From the NCBI RefSeq assembly GCF_000003815.2, contig NC_049996.1:1282751-1346750 (forward strand): 64,000 bases of DNA, given 5' to 3'. Under the pieces are notes generated by a model. It did not search any database. It saw only the letters and a program-made list of their open reading frames with translations, and was not told the DNA's origin. The translations under genes and the position numbers were made by a program. Shown here piece after piece: positions 21,350-34,400 of this stretch. How positions within the stretch are numbered: position 1 is the first letter of the stretch; every line of letters starts with the position of its first letter. This stretch comes from Branchiostoma floridae. Lineage: Eukaryota; Chordata; Leptocardii; Amphioxiformes; Branchiostomatidae.

Positions 21350-24300
21350 CTGTTAGTGATAAAATAACGACAGGAAATGAACATCAAGGCTTCAAACAAG
21401 AATTTTTATTGAATAAAGAAACTCTTTTTACATAGCCATTGCTTCAAAGTCAGTCAAGGCAAATAAACAGGAAAAAATAAAAGTTCCTGCAGCCCCGAAC
21501 TTGACCTTTGTCTCCCTGACATTATCAACCTCCCAAATATCAAGATCCATGATATGTTTCCTGAGTTATGCAATGATACGACCGCATTCACTCCACCGTG
21601 ACGATAGTACAACCCAAAACATAATACCTTCATGGTGAAGGTAATAATCTATAGGGTTGGCATAAATCACAATACTGATTTTCCTGTAAATTTTGTTAAG
21701 TGTAGCTTTAAGTAGATTAACAGTAAGAAAAGCCTTTACCTTGGGAATTTCATTATATGTGTAGAAGTAGGCCATGATGGCAAAGATGATAACGACAGCA
21801 CCCATAAGGCCAGCAAACATGAAGAATTCAATAGCCTGGAAGATATACAAACATTAAACATATAATTACATCAAATACTGTGAAACAAACCTATTTCTTT
21901 ATATTGTACAATTTACTGCACTTTGTAAAATCATGATAGTATACTCCTGCACTTTCACACAGTCTGTGTCTTGGTATACACTGACTAAATGAATTTTGAA
22001 GATAGAAACATATAGAAAACCTTAATATATAGAAACGAAAATTGAAGAAGCATTTTATCATATCATGCTGAATTTGTTATCATTAGTAAGTACACTATTT
22101 CGTCTTCAACGCTTGATATACATGTTTGCTTCTGTCATTTTTGAAGAATCTTTAGAATATAGTATTATCACACATTTTATAATAGGTCTGTTCAATACAA
22201 TTCCATTTTACCACTTCTAGGTGATGAACTTATTTGATGGAAGACTACTATAATGATAGAATAAAAGGGTAACCAGCAACACTTAGGATTTCCATAGCTT
22301 GTCAGTCCGAGGAAATAAACTGTTGCTGTAGAAGGACTTGATGTGACCTAGAAGTGTCTAAAATAGCCAGGGACTGGTACCTTGCTTATTTCCATATCAT
22401 GTTTTCATACCTTGAATACACTGTATTTTTAATGTGTAATGAAACCCATCCACTGACCTGGTCTTCGATAAGCCTGGCCTCAGCAACAATCAGCACAATC
22501 ACGTTTCCAAAAGCAACTGTCAGCAACCAGGCAGCCTGTAGTACAGACTTCATGCTCTTTGGGGCCTGGAAGGGTTTTGAAACACATGTTAGATGATTCA
22601 ATTGAATGATGAAAAACCTGTTAAACCCATAATGTTAGCCCAAAGCACTTGTCCAAATGTTTTTTTTTCATCATCAAGAATGATATAAGCAGGTGTTGAA
22701 ATGTGTCATGTACTCAAAAGAACAGCTTTGAAATCTGAATGACGGGTAAATTATATGGGTAAACAAACATTCACTTTAATCAAACATAACCTCCTTGGCT
22801 TAACCAATATCTAGTATTCTTTAAAAAATGGTATTTAGGGATACCACGTTGATAGATGATGGTTTAAAATTGCATTTTTTTGGTTCAAAATATTGTTACT
22901 GAAACAGTAGTTTTAAACAAACATTCTTGACATTGCTCTTAGACTAGATACCAAATCTTACAAAACAAGGGATATGTTACCCCACAAATAAAGGTAACCT
23001 AACATCAGCAATTCTAGCAGCAGTTTGCTAAAGTCTACTGATATTGAGTAAACAACAATAGCTGTACTAACCTGTGAGTAGGAGAAGTCAAGCCCTGTAA
23101 CAGAGAAGAGAACCTCTCCAGTAGTGATGATGAAGTACTGAGGAATCTGGTACAGGATACTCATGGAGCTGGGCTCGGCATCAATGTAGCTCTCCACCAT
23201 GTTCTGAGGGAGGAAGAGAGTAACAACACTTGTAAGCCTTGGAATTATGAACAAACTACCATGGACCATAGTCCTCTTTTAACCCACAGTACAGGATACT
23301 CATGGAGCTGGGCTCTGCATCAATGTAGCTCTCCACCATGTTCTGATGGAGGAAGAGAGTAACAACACTTGTAAGCCTTGGAATTATGAACAAACTACCA
23401 GGGACCATAGTCCTCTTTTAACCCACAGTAAGTCCAGTGGTCTGAAAAATTGGACTTACTCAGGACTTTCTTTTCATCAGTGGTAACTTTCAGCACCAAG
23501 GACATAACCATAAACATTCGTAACTGTTACAAATCATATTTTTGTTTCTTGTCTTCAGGAAAAGTACTCCCTGATAGCACGTGCTAGAAATTGATTGTGT
23601 ATGTTAATCATATTAAGTAAGCAGAGATTTTAATGTACAACAAGTCATAATTCAGACCCTGGCTGCCAGTACTTTGTTTTACTAATAAACCATTTTTGAT
23701 TGATTGATTGATAAAACTAAGAAAACACATAATACTGATTCACCTATATCCATATTTAGGGATATCAAGTTGGTGGACAGTGGTTTCAAATTGCAATGTT
23801 TTGAATATTGATTTTAAAGCCATCATTTATCTAAATCAAGAGATATAGGTTACCCTGCAGATGAACTTCAAGTAAACTACCATCAGACAGTCTTTCTAGA
23901 TACACTACCTTCCTCAGGGCAATACTGACAAGTCATCTTTCCCACTACTAGGTTACACCCAGGGCACCGCAGTCAGTATTACACTACCAACAATGATTTT
24001 TTCTTATTTTGCTTACCCCATGGACAATTCTTGTATGAAGAAAAATATTCTTGCAGGAAGAAAATGTAGACAAAAATTCAAGCAAAACGAGAAACTACAA
24101 AATTTTTTTTAGACATTTAAGCAAAATCTTGTTTTTTTCTAACCAGATTCAACTCTTAAGAAATACAATAATTTTTTTTCTTCCAGGAAGATAAATGTTC
24201 TGTGAGGAAGCAAAACAAGATAAACATTGAGATAAGGCATTTTGAGAAATACAAGAAAACAAATCTTAAATTTTCTCAAAAACTTAACAAGAAAAAATTT

Positions 24301-27300
24301 GCTTGCCCCATGGACAAGCACATTTTTCTAACATTTCTTTGGGGACAGAATAATTTTCATCCTGGAAGATAAATTTTCTGTGAGGAAGCCAAACAAGATA
24401 CATAAGAAAAAGCACTTTTGGTAGTGTACATGTAGGTTGCCACAATGTTGATGTTTTTTTGTAAAGTCAGACTTGATACACCTGAATAGTTTTTTTTTAA
24501 CTGGACAATTCAAATCTATATGTCATGATGATCATAGAATCAATGATACATGTACATGCAAGAGTAGTAAGTTCATGAAGAAGTCCCACCTCTGTTCCAT
24601 CATTGTAGACAACAACAGTGTATCCACCACCATGCTCAGTGCTGAAGGTACCAACAAGCTCATCTTGATCTGCTTTGGTATTATTCACATATTGAAGCCT
24701 CACGTTGAAGCTGAAAGGAGAAAAGTTATAAATTCTTGTTTCACTTTAGTTTACTCTTTGCACATTGTACAATATTGCATATGAGCACACATGCAAAAGT
24801 AACATAATGCATAATAGCACATGATGAATTGTTGTTATTTTAAGCTTGCTTCACATCTATATTTCAATACTCAAAATGTTAAGTTTTCACATGCAAAAAG
24901 TTTGAAATTTGCGGATGAAAAAATAATGCTTGAGAAAAGGTGCGATTAAATAGAATTGAAGAAAGCCTCAAGCAGTTACCTACAAACACACATTACACAT
25001 TTGATGTCCACGTTCAAGGTTCAAGGTAGTTGCAAAGGCAAATTAACACGCATGCACATGAGCACACAATATACATGCACACATGCAAACACATACACAC
25101 ACAGGCAAATACACAGACACATGCACATACACACAAAACTCTTACAGTCACACAAACATTGTCAAACATCATCATGAACAACAACAAACAGTAATATTTT
25201 CTACAAACAACCAGCAACATTACTTACTCTCCTGGCTCTTTGACGACATACTCGGTCGCTGTTTCCATCTCGACATCAAAGTCATGGTTCACCTGTGTGG
25301 GAACTGCCTTGTTCTCAATCCTAACAGTGACGTTGTTACCAATGGTATCTGGGTCAAGCATGAAGATTACTCTGGAGAAAAAGAAGACATCTAGTATATG
25401 AATCAAAATTATTGCATTGAAGTCAGATATTACAGAAAAATCTGCAATGACTCAAATAGTAGTATCCATTATTTCAAAGGATTGTGGAAAAATGGTTGCT
25501 GAGGACAGGTGGTTGCTCATGTTAGGGTGGTGCTGATTATTTAGAAAAAACTGGACGGGACTGTTTTAATGTCGTTTGTGACTAAAGGTGGTTGCTTGAT
25601 GAGTTTTATCTGTATCTTTATTTCAAAAGCAGTGAATCAGCAGTCAAAAGAACCATTAGTGAGCAAGATAGTTAAAAAATGCAAAGTGTAGATCTAGCAT
25701 ACAAAATGCTGTCTGCAATAATTTGTAACTTTGGCATAGCATGAAATAATACTAAATTTAAGAACAAATCACAAACTAGATTAGCATAAAAGAAGCTGTA
25801 TTCAAGTTCTTACCTCATTTTTGGATCAGCTTTGTCTGGCTTATCCCAATCTGTGTGGAACTGTAAAGAAGTAAAAAGCACAAACTGTTGGACAAACGTT
25901 GATAGACTACTGGACCAGGTATAACCCATATGTTTGGTTGCAATGTTGAACATCACAGTCATACGTGCGACTTACATGTAGGGCCAATCAACTTGCAATT
26001 GGCCCAACACCCTGGTCAACCCAAGCAGCATTGGGGTTAGGGTTAGCATTACGTTTTAAGGGTTTTGGTTCAGATAAAGTACGGTTAGGGAAGGGTTCAG
26101 GTCTGATCTAAACAATAGGCAGAATTGGTAATGGGCAGAAGTGTACAACAAAATCCATGGCTTTAATGGCTAGCCTCACGTTTGTTTCAAGTATGTCTCA
26201 CATGTATCTTACCTGTGGGGGTGCATGGAGGGTTCCGTTCTTTTCTGTGATGATGACTGTATTGAACTCCTGATCTCCCATGTCCACTGGGTAGTTATTC
26301 AGAGGGTTTTTACCATTACAGGTAAAGTCGATGGTGTGGTTCCCCTTTGGAACATTGTACAGTTTCTGTTCTCCCTGCAATGGTGAGAGGTAAAAGTAAA
26401 GTCACATTTAGGCTTAGGTCCCAATTGCACAGATGCCCGTCAGGGATGTAGACTCAGTGGAGCTCTGAAGCCACGAATTTTGTCCCGGGGGACTGTCAGA
26501 TACCGAGGGTACCCCTCGGTGTTTCCCAATGGTAGGTCATAGCGTCTATTTGTTACCGGGTCCTGGGTCTGTTCTATACTCTGACATAAGTAGAACCCAG
26601 TGTCCGACCTGGCCCAAAAATACCTCTGGAGCTCCAAGGGGTCCCCCCAAAATAGCTCCTTTAAATGATGAGAACACTTAGTCTAGCAGTTCTCTTTGGC
26701 AACGAAGGAATACCAAGAAGGAGACAAAGAATTGTACTTGATAGGCAGTGTCAAATCATTGTCAAAGACATTGTCAAATCATTGTCAAATATATATTAAA
26801 CTTTCTGCTTAATTGTATAGCAATAGAAAAGAATGGGACAGACCTTGTAGGCAATTGCATCAAAGGCAGGTGGATTATCGCCAGTGAAAGGAGGGTCAAA
26901 GGTTGCCGTGAGTTCGCAGTCCGCCATGTTGATGATGCGCAGCCCTGAGTATCCTGCCGCGGGTGGTTGTGGGTAGGTGTTCTGAAAAATTATGATGTAA
27001 GAACAATCAGTATGCATAAAATATGAAGGTTGTCAAAAGTCTTTAGTAAAAAAGATGACCAACCAAGCCTGTGTGGTTGAAATGTTAGCTTTACAAAATT
27101 TATAAAAGTAAAACCTAATTTGGCCACAATATCCATGTTATCCTTCTGGAATGATAGTCACTGGTAAAGTTTGACAGTTAATTCATTCTTATTCCAAGCC
27201 TTAAAATCAGTTTTGCTGGAAGTGACTAAAAAGTCAAGTTATCCTTTATATTCATCATTGCATTATATTCAATTTCCTGAAATATATTATAAAGTTTGGT

Positions 27301-28350
27301 ATTTTTTACCATATCTAACTGTTAATCTAGCAAACAACTGTAAAATAACAGTTTCTACACAAAAGCTTTAATGATAGAATGCAGTTGCTATATAGGTCTT
27401 TACATGCATGCTCAATTTGCACACCAAAGAAATTTATATATATTTAAAAATGGTTACCTGAAGTGCTATCTGTATAAATCCAGCCACAACAAAAGCTCCT
27501 GCAGCAAAAGTCATACCAGCACACATCCTCTGCAAGGGCCTGAGAGATTTTCAATATAGAATAACATTGAGATAAGTTTTGCAAAATCTGGCAGTTGTTT
27601 TAATCCAATGTTTGTGATGAATTGGTCTACTGCATGTTGTGAGCATCAAAATAATTTTAGATAGACACAATAACGTTGCTACTTCGGTACACATAGCTTT
27701 AGTACTGGATACTTATTAAACAGAATCACTCAATACAGAGAGATATCTAGATTTACATAAAGATTTATATATAGTTGGTAGTTCATGTACCTGTTGGGAA
27801 TCTTGCATTTGTCCAGAATGGGGTATATCACACCCTCGAATATGGGGATGAGGATCAAAATAAGTGCTGGGTTGACAAACTGAAAAAAAAAGAATAACTC
27901 AATGACCCAGAGTACATGATTGTACATTCTACAAGTCAAATAAAATGCCACACAAATATGACAATCATAATTGTAATAACCATATTGTTACATATTGATG
28001 TCATGATGTTAATTGATAGGTAAACACACCTGGATCTGATCTGGCTTCATCTTGCCAAGTGGTCCCTGTTGAGTAAAAAGAAGCATATTCATAAACAACA
28101 ATTTCATTTGAAAGAATTGTCAGATTCTTAAAGGTACATCTTAATTAATCTTCTGCAAAACTGTTTAAAGATGAAAGAAGGAGAGAGTGAACAAGATAAA
28201 AAAAAGACAAAAACACAAAATGAGGAAAAGGGAAGGGAGAATGAGAGAGGAAAGAGAAAGAGGAGTGTGTGTGTGTGAGAGAGAGGAGAGACAGAGATAG
28301 AGAGAGGGAGGGAGAGACAGAGAAACAGAGAGAGAGAGAGAAGGAGAAGC

Positions 28351-28414
<64 letters not shown>

Positions 28415-31400
28415 AGCAACTGTAACATTATAGTCTGTAACGTTACTTACCAAGTCATAATTCATGCGGTAAGCTTGTAGAGTCCACCGGGATCCCTGAA
28501 TTTGAAACAGAATTTTAGTAAGTTGACATTCACACAAATTGTAAGCTGATTCCTTTGAAAAATAAAGATAAGAGAATTAATAAGAGAGGCATTGTTTGTA
28601 ATTCAAATCCATCTTTGTATCTCTAAGCTTAGTTCTGCTGTTCACTTGACTCACCTGTTGGTCGAACAGAGCCCAGAAGACAGGCAGTGGGATGTACATG
28701 TACAACACATGCAGCATGAACTTGATGTCACGAACAAGCTTTTTCTGCAACAGCAAGAGATAACATTACATTTCATTCTGTAAATAAAAGAAAGGCAACA
28801 GTATTCAAACAAACTTGGCAAGGATGTAATGTTATGTACCCTACACAATACCTGAGAAATGTTCTTCTATGTGTGAATGCAAGTCAGCACCAAGGACATG
28901 AGTTTTTCTTAATATTCTCTACTTAACGGTCTTAACCTCTTCTTTTTCTCATTCTTTCTCTGTTAAATTGGCCCGCTAGCTTTAGCATTATTTCTCCATT
29001 TGTGATGATTTGGTTAGCTGGGAACAGGGCTAATATAAGGGCAGCTTCTTGTTTTTCTGTCTGTACCCACGCAATGTTGTGTAATACTCTTAGCAACTTC
29101 CTTCTTGACCTGGTAAATCAATCTTGACATCAATAGTTTGCAACTTATTATGATGATTACCATGATCCTAGTTTGCTTTCCCTACAGCTTTAGACTATAA
29201 CTAACATCATGGCTCTAATTAGTTATTGAGGGAGGCATACTAACCTCATATTTGGTAGTGTCACAGTAGTCCATCCAGTGTTCCCTCTGCTCTCCTTCCT
29301 CACGATTCCAACGGTTCTTAACTGCATTCTGGACAACAAAAACTTTGTGATTATTTAACAGTACGGCATATCAAAAACAGGATATCTTTAATACTTATGT
29401 ATACTGTGAAGATGGGTGCATGGTTACACAGAATGATGTCTAGTGCTACACATCTGTTAGCAATACTTTAACAGTTATGGATGCTAGAATTAATCACGTG
29501 ACATACCCCAATGGCCTTTGACACCAGCACAACAACGTTCCCTTGTGGTGGGTTCCTCTTGTAGAAGGGGGTGCCGACAACAAACAGAACTGCAAAGATA
29601 ACGAACGATGCATACAATCATTAGATCTGTATCAAAAGCGCTACCTAGCAGTTTTTCTCTGAACTACTGAGGCATAATAAAAAACATTTTTCCTTTAACT
29701 CTGTAGAAACTCATATTACAACACTGGCTAGGCTGTCATTAGTTCACCATTATGAATGTAATCTATATCCGTTGTTTTTTCAAACAGGTTATTTTGGGAT
29801 GTAAACTGCAATATTTAAAAAAAAAAGACTCAAAGATTGCGAGAATTTCCAACTTACTTGTAGCAACCACCATCAGAATGGCGGGAACTCCGAAGGCCAG
29901 TGGGAAGCAGTCGGCACCATAGCACTGGACATCATCTGTGGATAAGTGTTTTGTTATTGATAAAGTATTTGCCATGATAACAGATAAACAAATAAACATG
30001 TTTTTGTAAAAATGTATATGTTTTGATTGGTTTGATTGGATTTCCTTGAGGAATAAAAGCCTTGCTAAAAGCATTTGGACAAATTTCATGTACAAAAATA
30101 ATGTAGCACTTTTTAAATCGTTCAATTTCCATTTTTATCCCTCTCAATCCAAGTCAGTTTATGAGTGACCTTCCATTCTCAAATTTGATAAGCAAGTATT
30201 TCCTCAAGAAAACCACAAAGTACATGACTATTCAATTAGCAGAACCGCTAAGTGCCAGATTGTATATTTACAGGTAAACCATGTTGTCTGTTGAGAGTTT
30301 GCACGTATACAACAAGGTCCGTATTTACTCCCTACTTCTAATACCTATCCAGTAGCAAACGTCAAGTGATTTTGAACTCTTCACCGCTGTGGTTGTCCAA
30401 AGTCCGTTTCAGTCAATTTGGCACCATGGACTTTGTCTGAACTTTTATCAAATGCAGTTTAATCGCGTGGACTTAACTTGTAGCATGTCTGGTCAAAAAG
30501 CGTTTGCGCAGCTATTAAGCCAAGGCTAAAAAGGTATGCTGTAAGTATTGTTTTCAAGGTGGGGTCAGACTTAAAGCTAAGACCACGTAATATTGATTGA
30601 CTCAAACCTTGATAAGGTGTATGGTAATTTCCGCTTATTTTGCAGTAAATGCCTATATCTTGATAGTGTTATAATGCAAATTTGATATAGTTACCTTGGT
30701 CATTTTTTTTCTAGCGTTAGGGTTAAGGTGATGCTAGGGTTAGGTCCAGGGTTAAAGATTTTTGTTTCTCACCATTACCAGATGAAAGTATTTAAATAAC
30801 CAGAAAAAATTATTTCCTAATAACGTTTGATGACCTTTATAGTCTATTTTTAAAGAATGTCACATTTGGCGCATCGTTAGGTGATTTTTATGATCTATTT
30901 TGAATACATTTGAACACAATCTAAATATATATATATATCATAGTATGAGTGAGTTCCCAATATCATTCTGAGCCAGTCAAGAAATCATCTAACAAAGAAT
31001 ACATCATCAAGCAAGCTGCCAGTTACGTAAATTGTACACCTAAAGTTCATTGACACCTGTAAATAACAAAACACTTAACATGGACGGATAGGCAAATATT
31101 AACAGCACTTTGGAACAAAGATTTGCTGATCACACTCAATTCTAGAAGAAACTGTGCAAGCTGAAAACCAGTTATTCATTAATCATGCCAATGCACCTTT
31201 GATATACGCTATGATTTCTATGTATTTGCATTGCATTGTTTGACCCCTTGACCTTTATGAAGATATCTTTTTCAAGGTTGAAAAAGACATAAGAACAACA
31301 TATTTTAATATGTTACCACAAGTTATCTAACGCTTGTTCCCGTGTATCTCTATGTTGTGCAAGGAATAATGAAGAGTACAAGTTGTCATATTAGTAAATC

Positions 31401-34400
31401 AATGATTGTATAGCATTTGACAATAAGCAATGAAGCTCAAGAAAAGAAGGCCTCTGTAATATTTTAGTATAATATGTAAACTACTTACCCCTAAGCAGAG
31501 GTGTGACCAGGGTTGAGATGAGACTGCCAGCGTTGATGGCAAAGTAGAAGATGGAGAAGAACATCTGCACTTGCTTTGTCTGTTTGGCAAGAAATGAGCT
31601 TTAAATTACATAATGCTTGCTACAAAACTTAACAACGAAGAACACAAAGAAAGCTATCCTGCATTCTTTTGGCATGTATAATTCTGAAACTAGCAGTTTG
31701 TCTTGTTATTTGGGGCTGTATGAATTGGTGAATCCATAGGATATTTGGTGCATATAGCAGGGGCTACAGAAATCAGATATATTCCTCCAATTTTTAAAGC
31801 TAATTTCCCTTCTCAGAATAGTTTCTCCGCAAAATAGTTGATATATAAGACGAGCAACTTCAAGCTAGAATATGACAGATACCACTGGCTATTAGAATAG
31901 GTCAGGGTTAAACAAACTCTGTATCTGCATCTGCCCTTTAGTGTAACAGTACCAGCTTTAAAGGCACGCGGTACGGCAACGGCAGCAACATTACACTGAA
32001 CAACTTGTCACACATTTACCGTCTAGCTGTACAACCTGTCACACCTAACCGTCTAGCTATACAACCTGTCACAACTAACCGTCTAGCTGTACAACCTGTC
32101 ACACCTAACCGTCTAGCTGTACAACCTGTCACAACTAACTATCTAGCTGTACAACCGGTCTCACCAAACTGTCTAGCTGTATATATAACCTGTCACACCT
32201 GTCTAGCTGTATAACCTGTCACACCTGTCTAGCTGTACAACCTGTCACACCTAACCGTCTAGCTGTACAACCTGTCACACCTAACCGTCTAGCTGTAAGC
32301 ATTGTTCAAAGCTATCTAATGAGAACTCCCCTACAGTACTTGGATTCCACTCTACAGTAGTTCTAGGGAAAGAGGAATTCCAAAGATCCTTTACCTGTCC
32401 ATCCTTGAACTGGTCACCTCCGAAGGCGGACACACACGGCTTGATCCCGCCCGTACCCAGGGCGATTAGGACTAAACCAATCATGGCCCCGGGTCTGGTA
32501 AAAGATACAACCAGTACTTAGGTCAGTAACATTCTTACTACAGACACCCTCTGGCTTAATTTTTGATTTCCAGTTTAATTTCGGACAAACCTTACTCATT
32601 TGAAAATTGACTAACCAAATGAATTGACATTTGCAGGTATGGTATATTCAAAGGTAATTGATATGTAGATTGCAATTAGATGTCTCAAGGAACAAAGCCA
32701 ATTCTTGAGAATTCTGGCTCTGCGGAGAATTCTAGGAACCTGAGCCAGAATTCTCTTGAATACTCCGGAATTGTCTTTGTTCCTGGAGACATCTAATTGC
32801 AATCTACATATTGATAACCTTTCAATATATCATAATTGCAAATGTGAATTCATTTGGCTTATCGATTTTCAAATGATTAAGGATTGTCCAGAATTAAACT
32901 GGAAGTCCAAAATTAACCGGATGGTGTTTACAATGATTGCAATAGGGGTGTTGTATTTACAGAATTCTGAAAATGGTTCTATTGTGTTTATTGTATGATC
33001 CTTCATTGCTCAAAGGCTTTTGTAATGTGATGATCATGTTGATGATGAAACACAATGAATAGAATGAACTGGTTCATGCATTAAGATTGTCGTGGTTCAA
33101 AGGCATATGTGATGATTGTGTTGATGAAACAAAATGGATAGAATGAACTGGTTCATGCATTAAGATTGTCGTGGTTCAAGGTTTGTGGTGATGACACACT
33201 GAGCCATGATCACACGTTTAGCTGTACTTCATGATATTTTGCATGGAAACTTTTTCATTGAAAATAGATGAATCTTGGTTTATACTTTCCATAGTAATAG
33301 CAGTGCTTCTCGTAAGGTCTATCAGTCACACCTTTCAAAATTTTGCGGCAGTTCTCTATAATCTAACTAGAGCTTTAGCACTCCTATGGAAGAGAGGACG
33401 CTTTCCTTAACTTTCGGCATTTTAATCCAAAATCATTTTACTGAAGGTTTTTCATTGCTTAGCTACATGTAAGTGCAAAACATTACATCAACCAGAATAT
33501 GTAAAAATCATAGGGACGCCATTATGCTTATATATTACAAGCAGATGAAGGCAGACAACTTGTGAAATTGTTATGAAAACATCATGAAGTACAACAATAT
33601 TTGTGCAAGTGATGATTATGGCAAACAGCTCGTGCGGTGTAAATAACGTGCAAAAAATCACAAACTCATGACCATTATCATTGTGATGATAACTGGTAAA
33701 AATGATGGTCGTATTATTTTATCTGATGATGATTGAAAATGAATATGATGGTCAAAGGCAACTATAACTGCCTTTGTGGTTTTGATGATATTGTGAATGA
33801 TCTTTACAATGTCATGACTTTGATAATGATGTTGATAATGATATCAGTGATCTTAAAAACTGGCAGTACATTGATGATAATGATCTTGTTAATGGTGGTG
33901 TTGTTCATGATAATGTAGATGATTATAACAATGATTCTCCATGCATGCATGCACTTTGCATGGAATAAACAAAGACAATGGTTGGAATGAAACATGCAAA
34001 TCTCCTCACTCACACAACATTAACACTGCTTATGCTACGGTCACAATTGGAACAAAAGGGGCCCCACGGTGTAGTTTAAGGGCTGTTATTGTATTTGGAG
34101 GCGTGACCCTTACGTGGCCCCGTGGTGCGCACCAGGCTATATTTGGGCACGGCCGGGCCCCGAATATTTCAGAATCGGAGTTAAAATCAACCCGGGGTCT
34201 GGCGATAAGTCAACGACGTGAGCTATTCGTGAACCCCGCGAGATTTAGATATCGCGAGGTCCCCGTGCGTCATCCGATAGTCCGACGGGACAAATTTATG
34301 GCTACACCCCGACGGGCACCAGCGAAATTGTGACCATAGCATTAGCAGCCATGATAATGATGATCGGACATGCAGCAATGATTGGCCACGCGGCAACGGC

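Noticed and set aside
26030-26070. Telomere-like ggttagggttag (also near 30,715-30,760)
   Set aside because: Only one or two degenerate units inside an intron.
28145-28537. Ser/Leu-rich open frames on the minus strand (also at 43,464-43,821 and 55,287-55,609)
   Set aside because: They are translations of ga/ct microsatellites.
32008-32297. CRISPR-like repeated units
   Set aside because: Units are directly adjacent without unique spacers, in an intron of an animal gene. It is a minisatellite.
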